DNA from: Streptomyces tibetensis
Lineage (GTDB): Bacteria > Actinomycetota > Actinomycetes > Streptomycetales > Streptomycetaceae
Length of the DNA stretch: 64,000 bases
Assembly (NCBI RefSeq): GCF_007655005.1
Contig: NZ_SZVW01000006.1
Coordinates: 310,001-374,000 of the forward strand
Direction: 5' to 3'
Under the pieces are notes generated by a model, which saw only the letters and a program-made list of their open reading frames with translations, had not been told where the DNA came from and did no database searches. The position numbers and the translations under genes were made by a program. Of this stretch, positions 16,115 to 24,229 are shown piece after piece. Numbering within the stretch: the first letter of the stretch is position 1; each line of letters opens with the position of its first letter.

Positions 16115-17370
16115 GCGAGGTGCTCCCGGTTGTGTGCGATCAGCCGGTCGGTGAGCGTCTCGGCGTACGCGTACTGGCCGATGAGGGGGTGGGAGAGGAG
16201 GGCGCGGAAGACGCGGTTCCTGCCGCCGTGCAGGGCGGCCTGGAGGGCGAGGTCCTCGTAGGCGGTGACATGGGCCATCAGGCCCGCGTGGAGCGGGTTC
16301 ACGGGCTGGACGGGGAGGGGGGAGGCGCCTTTGGCTCCCACCGCCGCCTGCACCTCGATCACGGCGTCGTCGGGGAGGAAGGGGAGCGTGCCCCGGTTGT
16401 ACGTGTTCACCACCTGGTACGGCGAACCGCCGCCGCCCAGCAGGGCCGCCGCCAGGTCCACCGCCGCCTCCGAGTAGAAGGCCCCGCCCCGCTCGGCGAG
16501 CAGCTCCGGCTTCTCGTCCAGGGCCGGGTCGGCGTACATCGCGAGCAACCGGCGTTCCATATCCGCGACTTCGGCCGCCCGGGACGGCTTCGTCCGGAGT
16601 TCCCCGACCACCTCGTCGTGCGCGTAGTAGTAGCGCAGGTAGTAGGAGGGGATCACGCCCAGCGTGTCGAGCAGGGGGCGGGGCAGGCGGAGGTCGGCCG
16701 CGATCGTGTCGCCGTGCTCGCCCAGCAGTTTCGGCAGGACGTCCTCGCCCTCCGGGCCGCCGAGACGTACGGCCGTCTCCCAGGTGAGGTGGTTCAGGCC
16801 CACGTGGTCCAGGTGGATCCCGGAAGGCTCCGTGGACAGCAGGGCCGCGAACTTGCGCTGGAGGCCGATGGCCACGTTGCACAGGCCCACCGCCTTGTGG
16901 CCCGCCCGGAGCAGGGCGCGGGTCACGATGCCCACCGGGTTCGTGAAGTCGATGATCCAGGCCTGGGGGTTGGTGCGGCGGACGCGGTCCGCGATGTCCA
17001 GGACGACCGGGACCGTGCGCAGGGCCTTCGCCAGGCCGCCGGCGCCGGTGGTCTCCTGGCCCACGCAGCCGCACTCCAGGGGCCAGGTCTCGTCCTGCTG
17101 ACGGGCCGCCTGGCCGCCGACGCGGAGTTGGAGGAGGACCGCGTCCGCACCGTCCACCGCCTCGTCGAGGTCGTTCGTCGTGGTGATGCGGCCCGCGTGG
17201 TCCTGGCGGGTGAAGATGCGGCGGGCCAGGCCGCCGACGAGGTCGAGACGGTCCTGCGCGGGGTCCATGAGGACCAGTTCCTCGATGGGCAGGGTGTCCC
17301 TCAGGCGGGCGAAGCCGTCCACGAGTTCGGGCGTGTAGGTCGAGCCTCCGCCGACCACGGTGAGTTTCAC
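16105..17370 (-). CDS. 6-phospho-beta-glucosidase, glycoside hydrolase family 4
   Basis: 421 residues, the normal GH4 length. The NAD-binding N-terminus VVGGGSTYTPELVDGF and the metal-site region with Cys in GLCNVAIG and His in VGLNHLTW are those of NAD+/Mn2+-dependent GH4 enzymes, which cleave 6-phospho-glycosides by a redox mechanism. It starts at GTG 17370. It lies between the permease and the kinase of a sugar operon. The closest named activity is 6-phospho-beta-glucosidase, but alpha-linked or amino-sugar substrates cannot be excluded. No PTS gene is present nearby. Confidence 0.92.
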   Translation of the reverse strand: MKLTVVGGGSTYTPELVDGFARLRDTLPIEELVLMDPAQDRLDLVGGLARRIFTRQDHAGRITTTNDLDEAVDGADAVLLQLRVGGQAARQQDETWPLECGCVGQETTGAGGLAKALRTVPVVLDIADRVRRTNPQAWIIDFTNPVGIVTRALLRAGHKAVGLCNVAIGLQRKFAALLSTEPSGIHLDHVGLNHLTWETAVRLGGPEGEDVLPKLLGEHGDTIAADLRLPRPLLDTLGVIPSYYLRYYYAHDEVVGELRTKPSRAAEVADMERRLLAMYADPALDEKPELLAERGGAFYSEAAVDLAAALLGGGGSPYQVVNTYNRGTLPFLPDDAVIEVQAAVGAKGASPLPVQPVNPLHAGLMAHVTAYEDLALQAALHGGRNRVFRALLSHPLIGQYAYAETLTDRLIAHNREHLAWA

Positions 17371-17422
17371 TGAGGGGTACCTCGCTTCCAGGTGACCGGG
17401 ACGACGACCATCGGCCGGGGGT

Positions 17423-17440
17423 CCGGGGGTTGTCCCCCGG
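17423..17440. promoter_or_regulatory. Intercistronic hairpin between permease and GH4 genes
   Basis: CCGGGGG-TTGT-CCCCCGG, a perfect 7-bp GC stem with a tetraloop, located 20 nt after the permease stop on the minus strand. No T-run follows. It may protect or partly terminate the transporter mRNA so that transporter and enzymes are made in different amounts. Confidence 0.5.
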
Positions 17441-17459
17441 GGAGATGCTGCATGTGTGT

Positions 17460-18353
17460 CTAACCCTTTACTCCAGTGAGCGTGACACCCTCGACGAACG
17501 CCTTCTGCGCGAAGAAGAACACGAGGATCACGGGGGCCATGACCAGCACGGTGGCGGCCATGGTGAGGTTCCAGTCGGTGTGGTGGGCGCCCTTGAACGA
17601 CTCCAGGCCGTAGGAGAGCGTCCAGGCGCCCGGGTTCTCCGAGGCGTAGATCTGGGGGCCGAAGTAGTCGTTCCACGCGTAGAAGAACTGGAAGAGCGCC
17701 ACTGCGGCTATGCCCGGTCTGGCCATCGGGAGAACGACCCTGAGGAGGGTGCGCAGGTCTCCGCAGCCGTCGACCCTCGCCGCGTCCAGGTACTCGTCGG
17801 GGATCGTGGTGAGGAACTGGCGCAGCAGGAAGATGGAGAACGCGTCGCCGAACGCCATGGGGATGATCAGCGGCCAGAGCGAGCCGGACAGGTCCAGCTG
17901 CTTCGCCCAGAACAGGTACATCGGGATGACGATCACCTGCGGCGGCAGCATCATCATCGAGATGACCAGCATCAGGGCCAGATTGCGGCCCCGGAAGCGG
18001 AACTTGGCCAGGGCGTAGGCCACGGGGATCGAGGAGACGACCGTGAGGACCGTGCCCAGGCCCGCGTAGATCAGGGTGTTCTTCCACCAGGTCAGGAAGC
18101 CGGGGGTGTCGAAGACCTTGGCGTAGTTGCCCCACTCCCAGGTGTGCGGGATCAGGTCGCGGCTGAGCGCCTGGCTGTCGCTCATGAGGGAGGTGAGGAA
18201 GACGAACACGAAGGGGAGCGTGAAGAAGAGGGCCGCCGCGACGCCGAGGGAGTGGACCGCGATCCACTCCAGCAGCGCCCTGCGGTGGGCCGTGCGCTCC
18301 GCCGGCGACGGGGGCGTCTTCAGCTCCAGGGGCCTGTCGAGTACCTGCGTCAT
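17460..18353 (-). CDS. Carbohydrate ABC transporter permease, MalG type
   Basis: 297 residues, six predicted transmembrane helices beginning at LGVAAALFFTLPFVFVFLTSL. The family 2 sugar permease EAA loop is recognisable around EYLDAARVDGCGDLRTLLRVVLPMARPGIAA, where the ATPase docks. It overlaps the MalF-type gene by 4 nt (ATGA). As in most Streptomyces sugar systems no ATPase is encoded here; a shared MsiK-type ATPase elsewhere would be expected. Confidence 0.95.
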   Translation of the reverse strand: MTQVLDRPLELKTPPSPAERTAHRRALLEWIAVHSLGVAAALFFTLPFVFVFLTSLMSDSQALSRDLIPHTWEWGNYAKVFDTPGFLTWWKNTLIYAGLGTVLTVVSSIPVAYALAKFRFRGRNLALMLVISMMMLPPQVIVIPMYLFWAKQLDLSGSLWPLIIPMAFGDAFSIFLLRQFLTTIPDEYLDAARVDGCGDLRTLLRVVLPMARPGIAAVALFQFFYAWNDYFGPQIYASENPGAWTLSYGLESFKGAHHTDWNLTMAATVLVMAPVILVFFFAQKAFVEGVTLTGVKG

Positions 18354-19294
18354 CGTTCACCTGCCTGGATCAGGCCGCCCCTGCGGCGCATCAGAAGGGC
18401 CGTGAAGGCCATGGAGAGGGCGAAGAGGACCAGGGCGACCACGCAGGCCGAGCCGTAGTCGAAGCGCTGGAAGCCCAGGTTGTAGACGAGCTGGGGGAGG
18501 GTGAGGGTCGACTTGTCGGGATAGCCGGGCTCGAACTGCGTTCCCGCACCCTGGATCACACCCGAGGCGACCTTTCCGGCGATCAGCGGCTGGGTGTAGT
18601 ACTGCATCGTCTGGATCACGCCCGTGACGACCGCGAACATGACGATCGGCGAGATGTTCGGGAGCGTGACGTAGCGGAAGCGCTGCCAGGGGCTCGCGCC
18701 GTCCAGTTCCGCCGCCTCGTACTGCTCCTTCGGCACGTCGAGCAGGGCGGCCATGAAGATGACCATCAGGTCGCCGATGCCCCACAGGGCCAGCAGGGTC
18801 AGGGCCGGCTTGGACCAGGTGGGGTCGTTGAACCAGCCGGGAGTGGGGAGCCCGATCTTCTCCAGGATCGAGTTGACCGGGCCGGTGCCGGGGTTGAGGA
18901 GGAACGCGAAGGCCATCGTGGCCGCCACGGGCGGGGCCAGGTACGGCAGGTAGAAGAGGGTGCGGAAGACACCCGTGGCCGTTTTGACCTTGGTGATCAG
19001 CAGGCCCACGCCCAGGCCGAAGGCGACCCGGAGCGTGACCATGACGACGACCAGCCACAGGGTGTTGCGCAGGGCGGGCCAGAAGAGGGGGTAGTGCTCG
19101 AAGACGTACACCCAGTTCTTCGTGCCGCTCCACTCGGGCGGCCTGAAGCCGTCGTAGTGCATGAAGGAGAAGTAGACGGTGGAGAGCAGGGGATAGGCGA
19201 AGAAGACCGTGAAGCCGATCAGCCAAGGGGACAGGAAGGCGAGGGTGCGCAGGGTCGAGCGGCGGTGTTTCGCCCGCAACGTGTAGGTGGTCAT
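18350..19294 (-). CDS. Carbohydrate ABC transporter permease, MalF type
   Basis: 314 residues with about six transmembrane helices (first: LAFLSPWLIGFTVFFAYPLL) and the EAA docking loop around EQYEAAELDGASPWQRFRYVTLPNISP. It forms the membrane channel together with the downstream MalG-type protein. It starts 3 nt after the binding-protein stop and overlaps the next gene by 4 nt. Confidence 0.95.
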   Translation of the reverse strand: MTTYTLRAKHRRSTLRTLAFLSPWLIGFTVFFAYPLLSTVYFSFMHYDGFRPPEWSGTKNWVYVFEHYPLFWPALRNTLWLVVVMVTLRVAFGLGVGLLITKVKTATGVFRTLFYLPYLAPPVAATMAFAFLLNPGTGPVNSILEKIGLPTPGWFNDPTWSKPALTLLALWGIGDLMVIFMAALLDVPKEQYEAAELDGASPWQRFRYVTLPNISPIVMFAVVTGVIQTMQYYTQPLIAGKVASGVIQGAGTQFEPGYPDKSTLTLPQLVYNLGFQRFDYGSACVVALVLFALSMAFTALLMRRRGGLIQAGER

Positions 19295-19297
19295 GGC

Positions 19298-20635
19298 TTA
19301 CTTCGCCTGCGCGATGTCCGTGTCGATCTGCCGAGCGGTTTCCCGGAGCCCCTTCTTCAGGTCGGTCGCCTTGCCGCTCTCGTAGTCGTAGCCGAACTGC
19401 TGGATCGTGGTCAGGTAGACACCGCCGTTGACGGAGGCGGGGGCCGTGGTGGAGTCCGGATTCGCGGCGATCTCCAGGAACGTCTTGAAGCGCGGGTCGT
19501 ACTCCAGCTTCGGGGACTTCAGGGCCGCCAGCGTCGAGGGCACGTTGTGGATGGCGTTGGAGAAGTTCACCACCGCGTCCGTGTTCGTGCTGATGTACTT
19601 CACCAGCTCCCAGGCGGCGTTCTGCTTCTTGCTGGTCGCCGCGATCCCGGCGATGGTGCCGGTGATGTAGCCCTTGCCGTACTGGTCGGCCTGGTCGTCG
19701 GGGACGGGCAGCGGGGCGACGCCGATGTCGAACTTCGGCTTGGTGGCCAGGGCCATGCCCAGGCGCCACTCGCCGTCGAGCTGCATGGCGACCTGGCCGG
19801 TGTGGAAGGGGTGCTTGGGGCCCCACTCGTCGCCGAGCCGGGAGCGGTAGGTCTCCAGCTTGCGGTAGCCGCCGAGTTCGTCGACCAGTTCCTTCTGCAC
19901 CGTGAAGGCCTGGGCGAAGGCGGGGTCCTTCGCGACGTTCGACTTGCCGTTCTTGTCGAAGTACGTGGGGGAGAACTGGCCGAGGTAGTGCTCGGTGGTG
20001 GTCTCCCAGCCGTGGTAGTCCGGCATGAAGCCGAGCTGCTTGTAGGTGTCGCCCTGGGGGATCGTCAGCTTCTTCGCGACCCGCTCGAACTCCGACCAGG
20101 TCTTCGGCGGGGCGGTGATGCCGGCCTTCTTGAACGCCGTCTTGTTGTAGTAGAGGCCGTACGCGTCACCCAGCAGCGGGACCGCGCAACGGTTTCCGTC
20201 GAACCGGGTGTACTCGTTCATCGCCTTCGGGAAGGTCTTCTCCGGGTCGACGCCGGACTTCTCGAAGAACGGGTTGAGGTCCACCAGGGCGCCCGAGGAG
20301 CAGAACTTCCCGACGCTGTTCGTGGTGAACGACGAGATCACGTCCGGGGCCTTGGCGCCTCCGGTGCGCAGGGCCTGGTTCATCTTGTCGTCCGTCATGT
20401 TGCCGACGACGTCGACGTGGATGGTGGGGTGCGTCTTCTCGAATCCGGCGACCAGGTCCTTGACGGCCTTCACCTCCGAGGGCGCGCTCCAGGCGTGCCA
20501 GAAGGTGAGGGTCGTCTCCTTGGACGCGTCGTCGCTCGCGCCCGCGTCGGACTGGCCGGTACAGGCCGTGGCGAGGAGGGCGATGGAGGCGGAGGCGACG
20601 AGCGCGAACGTCGCTTTTCTGGATGTTCCGGGCAT
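19298..20635 (-). CDS. Extracellular sugar-binding lipoprotein of the ABC transporter
   Basis: 445 residues. Lipoprotein signal peptide ends in the lipobox LLATAC (Cys at about residue 25), followed by a family 1 solute-binding domain (TLTFWHAWSAPSEVKAVKDL, SAPYL-type segments, EWRLGMALA near the ligand cleft). It captures an oligosaccharide outside the membrane and delivers it to the two permeases. It starts at ATG 20635 behind AGGGAG. The ligand is not identifiable from sequence, but the GH4 and kinase genes suggest a beta-linked disaccharide or amino-sugar glycoside. Confidence 0.93.
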   Translation of the reverse strand: MPGTSRKATFALVASASIALLATACTGQSDAGASDDASKETTLTFWHAWSAPSEVKAVKDLVAGFEKTHPTIHVDVVGNMTDDKMNQALRTGGAKAPDVISSFTTNSVGKFCSSGALVDLNPFFEKSGVDPEKTFPKAMNEYTRFDGNRCAVPLLGDAYGLYYNKTAFKKAGITAPPKTWSEFERVAKKLTIPQGDTYKQLGFMPDYHGWETTTEHYLGQFSPTYFDKNGKSNVAKDPAFAQAFTVQKELVDELGGYRKLETYRSRLGDEWGPKHPFHTGQVAMQLDGEWRLGMALATKPKFDIGVAPLPVPDDQADQYGKGYITGTIAGIAATSKKQNAAWELVKYISTNTDAVVNFSNAIHNVPSTLAALKSPKLEYDPRFKTFLEIAANPDSTTAPASVNGGVYLTTIQQFGYDYESGKATDLKKGLRETARQIDTDIAQAK

Positions 20636-20704
20636 GGCAGAGCTCCCTGAGGCACGGGGAAGAAGGGAATTACCGGGGAGGGGGGTGGGGTCGGCGTGAG
20701 TGGT

Positions 20705-20732
20705 TCGGCCTGAGCCGGTCGGCCTGAGCCGG
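20705..20732. repeat. Two tandem 14-bp repeats at the ROK gene end
   Basis: TCGGCCTGAGCCGG occurs twice without a gap (20705-20718, 20719-20732), directly after the ROK stop and about 70 bp before the binding-protein start. Each copy contains the inverted halves CGGC/GCCG. It could fold into two small hairpins that lower read-through from the regulator into the transporter genes. Confidence 0.6.
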
Positions 20733-20734
20733 TT

Positions 20735-21958
20735 TCAGCGGGAGGTGTCGAAGACCTCGTCGCGGGTGGTCGCGAGCGCGCTCTCCAGCGCTCCGCGCAG
20801 CACGGGATGTTCACGGACGTCGCCCACGACCAGGCGGGGGCGGGACGCGGCCAGCTCTTCCAGTTCGGCCTGGACGAGGGCGCGCAGCGGCTCGCCGCCG
20901 GAGGTGAGGACGGCGCCGCTCAGCACGACGAGCTCGGGGTCGAGGACCGAGACCAGCGAGGCCAGACCGGTGGCCAGCCGGGTCGCGTACGTCCGCAGGA
21001 GGTGCCGGTGGGCGTCGTCGCCGGCCTGTGCGGCCCTGGCCACCAGCTCGGCGGCGGCCTCGGCATACGGCCCGGGCGGGACGTCCTCGATGCCGAGTTC
21101 GCGGGCCAGGCGCGGGACGGCCTGGGCACCGGCCAGCTCCTGGTAGCCGCCGCTGTTGGCCTTGGTGACCTGGCGGACCAGGGGCGTGCCCGGCACCGGC
21201 AGGAAGCCGACCTCGCCGGCGCCACCGGTCCAGCCGCGGTGCAGCCGGCCGCCCAGGACCAGGGCGGCGCCCAGGCCCTCCTGATTCCACAGCAGCACGA
21301 AGTCCGCGTGGCCCCGGGCCGCGCCGAGGCGCTGCTCGGCGAGCGCGACCAGGTTGACGTCGTTCTCGTACTCGAACGGCATCGGCAGGGCGGCGGCGAG
21401 CTCGTCCAGCAGGGTGGGGGAGTGCCAGCCGGGGAGGTGGGAGGCGTAGCGCAGCCGGCCCGTGGTGGGGTCGAAGGCGCCGGGGGTGCCGATGACGAGG
21501 CGGTGGATGTCGTCCCGGGCGAGACCGGCCGCCTTCACCGCGCCGTCCAAGGCGTCGGTGACCTGCTGGACGACCGGGGTGCCGGTGCGCCTGCCGGGGG
21601 TGGGCAGCTCGTGGCGGCCGATCGTGCGGCCGGTGATGTCGGCGACCGCGGCGAGGATCCGCTGGGGGGTGACGTCGAGTCCGGCGGCGTGACCGGCCGC
21701 GGGGTTGACCTCGTAGAGCTGGGCGCTCGGGCCGGGCCGGCCTTCGGTGGTGCCGGTGGCCAGGACGAGGCCCGCCGCCTCCAGACGGGCCAGGAGCTGG
21801 GAGGCGGTCGGTTTGGACAGGCCGGTGAGCTTGCCGATCCGGGTGCGGGACAGCGGTCCGTGCTCCAGCAGCAGGTCCAGGGCGGCCCGGTCGTTCATGG
21901 CGCGCAGGACGCGCGGGGTGCCCGGCGTGCCGGCGGTTCCTGCCATGCGTGTCCACAC
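20735..21958 (-). CDS. ROK-family transcriptional regulator of the sugar operon
   Basis: 407 residues. N-terminal winged helix (about residues 20-80: LLLEHGPLSRTRIGKLTGLSKPTASQLLARLEAAGLV) plus a C-terminal ROK sugar-sensing domain. The kinase metal/sugar motif is partly kept (NDVNLVALAE, EGLGAALVLGGRL, GGAGEVGFLP), but I do not see the full zinc-binding Cys cluster CxCGxxGC, so it is a regulator and not a sugar kinase. It starts at GTG 21958; ATG 21946 is an alternative. It is first in the operon with transporter, GH4 and kinase genes and lies behind a perfect palindrome, which suggests autoregulated repression relieved by an imported sugar. Confidence 0.9.
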   Translation of the reverse strand: MWTRMAGTAGTPGTPRVLRAMNDRAALDLLLEHGPLSRTRIGKLTGLSKPTASQLLARLEAAGLVLATGTTEGRPGPSAQLYEVNPAAGHAAGLDVTPQRILAAVADITGRTIGRHELPTPGRRTGTPVVQQVTDALDGAVKAAGLARDDIHRLVIGTPGAFDPTTGRLRYASHLPGWHSPTLLDELAAALPMPFEYENDVNLVALAEQRLGAARGHADFVLLWNQEGLGAALVLGGRLHRGWTGGAGEVGFLPVPGTPLVRQVTKANSGGYQELAGAQAVPRLARELGIEDVPPGPYAEAAAELVARAAQAGDDAHRHLLRTYATRLATGLASLVSVLDPELVVLSGAVLTSGGEPLRALVQAELEELAASRPRLVVGDVREHPVLRGALESALATTRDEVFDTSR

Positions 21959-22031
21959 CTGCCCTTCGGCTGTTCAGCTTCTCAGTGATCAGGCGGGGAA
22001 GTCCATCGGGGGCCGCTCCGTCGATCACTGT

Positions 22032-22046
22032 TAGGAAAGTTTCCTA
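22032..22046. promoter_or_regulatory. ROK-type operator palindrome
   Basis: TAGGAAA-G-TTTCCTA, a perfect 7-1-7 palindrome, 74 bp upstream of the ROK start. The A/T-rich core in GC-rich DNA and the odd symmetry fit operators of Streptomyces sugar-sensing ROK proteins. It most likely controls the whole operon from 21958 to 15143. Confidence 0.7.
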
Positions 22047-22120
22047 TCGATGGGAGGAAGGTAGGCCGGGTGCCGCGCGGGCGTCAATAGGGGACGGCCC
22101 GTCGTCATCCGGACATGCGA

Positions 22121-22155
22121 GAGGGCGGTGTCCGGCAGAACCGGGCACCGCCCTC
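22121..22155 (-). terminator. Terminator of the MscS gene
   Basis: 15-bp stem (22121-22135 with 22141-22155, one G-U pair) with the loop CAGAA, starting 20 nt after the minus-strand MscS stop. A strong GC hairpin without a T-run. Confidence 0.8.
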
Positions 22156-22174
22156 CGCGTAAGGGTGTGCGCTG

Positions 22175-23275
22175 CTACTTCGTGGTGCTCGTCGGCGTCG
22201 GCGGCGCGAGCGGGGACGCCGCCGCGGACTGCGGGGACGATGCGTTCGCGTACGCCGACGGCGGGGCCATGCCCGCCGTCGGGTCGGCGGGCTGCTCCTG
22301 CGCCGGGGCCGTGGCGCCGCCGACGATCCGGATGCCGGCCGCGTCGAAGGCCCGTTTCACGCGCCAGCGCAGCTCGCGCTCCACGGTCAGGGACTTGCCG
22401 GGCATGGTCTTGGCCGTGAGGCGCACGACCATCGAGTCCAGCAGCACGCTGTCCAGGCCGAGGACCTCGATCGGGCCCCACAGCAGTTCGTTCCAGGGCT
22501 CCTCGGCGCTCATCTTCTCGGCGACCTCGTCCAGGGTGGTCTTCACCTTGTCCAGGTCCTCGCCGGCGTGGACGGTGACGTCGACGTTGGCGGTGGCCCA
22601 GCCCTGGGAGAGGTTGCCGATGCGCTTGACCTCGCCGTTGCGGACGTACCAGATCTCGCCGCCGTCGCCGCGCAGCTTGGTCACGCGCAGGCCCACCTCG
22701 ATCACCTCGCCGGAGGCGACGCCGGCGTCGATCGTGTCGCCGACGCCGTACTGGTCCTCCAGGATCATGAAGACGCCGGACAGGAAGTCCGTGACCAGGT
22801 TGCGGGCGCCGAAGCCGATCGCCACACCGGCGACACCGGCCGAGGCCAGCAGCGGGGCGAGGTTGATGTTGAACGCGGAAAGGATCATCAGGGCCGCGGT
22901 GCCCACGATCAGGAAGCTCGCGACCGAGCGCAGCACCGAGCCGATCGCCTGGGAGCGCTGACGACGGCGTTCCAGGTTGACCAGCAGGCCGCCCAGGGAC
23001 GTGCCGTCCACCGTCTGCTCGGTGCGGCTCATCCGGTCTATGAGCTTGGTGATCGCCCGGCGTACCGCGACGCGCAGCACCACCGCTATCACCACGATCA
23101 GCAGGACTTGCAGTCCGATCGCGAGCCACGTCGACCAGTTCTGCTCGACCCAGCCGGCGGCGTTCGTCGCGCTCTCCTGGGCGTCCTGGAGCGACGGCAC
23201 TCTCGGGGACGGGGTCTCCGAGGGGGTCGGCGACGGTGACGGGTCGGCGGCCGACAGGACGGAGAACAGGGACAC
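22175..23275 (-). CDS. MscS-family small-conductance mechanosensitive channel
   Basis: 366 residues. An N-terminal Ser/Pro-rich extracytoplasmic segment is followed by a transmembrane helix (STWLAIGLQVLLIVVIAVVL), two further helices, and the pore/beta domain signature around GVAIGFGARNLVTDFLSGVFMILEDQYGVGDTI (about residues 145-180), which is the MscS consensus region. The C-terminal cytoplasmic domain ends in a Pro/Ala/Ser-rich tail. It releases osmolytes on hypo-osmotic shock. It is monocistronic, closed by its own hairpin terminator. Confidence 0.93.
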   Translation of the reverse strand: MSLFSVLSAADPSPSPTPSETPSPRVPSLQDAQESATNAAGWVEQNWSTWLAIGLQVLLIVVIAVVLRVAVRRAITKLIDRMSRTEQTVDGTSLGGLLVNLERRRQRSQAIGSVLRSVASFLIVGTAALMILSAFNINLAPLLASAGVAGVAIGFGARNLVTDFLSGVFMILEDQYGVGDTIDAGVASGEVIEVGLRVTKLRGDGGEIWYVRNGEVKRIGNLSQGWATANVDVTVHAGEDLDKVKTTLDEVAEKMSAEEPWNELLWGPIEVLGLDSVLLDSMVVRLTAKTMPGKSLTVERELRWRVKRAFDAAGIRIVGGATAPAQEQPADPTAGMAPPSAYANASSPQSAAASPLAPPTPTSTTK

Positions 23276-23587
23276 GGCAGGTACCTCCAGGTGCAGCGGT
23301 CTGCCCCGGCGAGGTGGTTCGGGGGGTCAAGGTCACGACTGGGTCACCGAAGGGGCAGAACCACCACACTAACGGGGCATTGTGTGTGCTCCCTCGGGAT
23401 GTGTGAAGGAGAGACCGTGCTCACCTGGGCTTGAACAGGCCTTGATCCGGGGGATGAATGGGATGTGGTCGAAAACACTCCCAGCCCGTTACGGGGACAT
23501 GGTGGCGCTTCCACCAGGCATGAGGGGAGACTGGCTACGAATCGTCCCGGCGCGAGCCACGCGCCGCCGGCGTCCAAGGAGGCATCC
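23276..23587. other. 312-bp divergent intergenic region, no gene seen
   Basis: Lies between the MscS and HNH genes, which are transcribed away from each other. An open frame runs into the HNH gene from 23465, but the ribosome site argues against its use. I see no convincing promoter hexamers, RNA structure or repeats. Confidence 0.6.
23576..23582 (+). promoter_or_regulatory. Strong ribosome binding site that fixes the HNH gene start
   Basis: AAGGAGG, the full anti-Shine-Dalgarno complement, 5 nt before GTG 23588. It settles the start in favour of this GTG against the upstream ATG at 23465. Confidence 0.85.
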
Positions 23588-24124
23588 GTGCCGCATGTCC
23601 TGGTCCTCAACGCGTCGTACGAGCCGCTAGGTGTCGTACCGCTCCGCCGCGCGCTCGTCCTCGTCCTCGAGAACAAGGCCGTCTGCCTCGAGGAGTCCGG
23701 CGCCTATCTGCACAGCGCGACCGTCACAGTCCCCGCACCCAGCGTGGTCCGGCTCAAGCGATTCGTCCGGGTTCCCTATCGGGGGCCCGTTCCTCTGACC
23801 CGGCGGGCGCTGTTCGCCCGCGACGGGGGCCGGTGCATGTACTGCGGTGGCGTCGCAACCAGCGTCGACCACGTCATCCCGCGCAGCCGCGGAGGCAAGC
23901 ACGTCTGGGACAACGTGGTGGCGTCCTGCCGTCGCTGCAACCACGTGAAGGCCGACCGGCACCTCTTCGAGATCGGCTGGCGGCTGCGCCACAAACCCGC
24001 TCCGCCGTCCGGGCTGGCCTGGCGCATCATCGGGACCGGCCACAGGGACCCGCGCTGGCTGCCGTACTTGCAGCCGTACGGCGCGGAGGACGCCATGGCC
24101 CGGATCGACGGCATTTCCGCCTGA
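23588..24124 (+). CDS. HNH endonuclease
   Basis: 178 residues. The HNH nuclease motif is complete: CMYCGG zinc-binding pair, SVDHVIPRSRGG with the catalytic His, then CRRCNHVKADR with the second Cys pair and the Asn/His of the third element (about residues 80-125). It belongs to the widespread actinobacterial stand-alone HNH family that starts VLVLNASYEPLGVV. The role is uncertain: DNA repair or defence are both possible, and no restriction, recombination or phage gene is adjacent. Confidence 0.92.
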   Translation: MPHVLVLNASYEPLGVVPLRRALVLVLENKAVCLEESGAYLHSATVTVPAPSVVRLKRFVRVPYRGPVPLTRRALFARDGGRCMYCGGVATSVDHVIPRSRGGKHVWDNVVASCRRCNHVKADRHLFEIGWRLRHKPAPPSGLAWRIIGTGHRDPRWLPYLQPYGAEDAMARIDGISA

Positions 24125-24161
24125 CCATCCGGGCCTTCGTGTCGGCGCACACGGCATGGGT

Positions 24162-24196
24162 CCGGCCCCGGGAAACCCCCGTTCCCCCGGGGCCGG
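24162..24196. terminator. Bidirectional terminator between HNH and FtsX-like permease genes
   Basis: Perfect 11-bp stem CCGGCCCCGGG (24162-24172) with 24186-24196 around a 13-nt loop, between converging genes. Confidence 0.75.
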
Positions 24197-24229
24197 CCGC
24201 TCTTGGGTGCGGTGCCGGGCCGTCCTACG

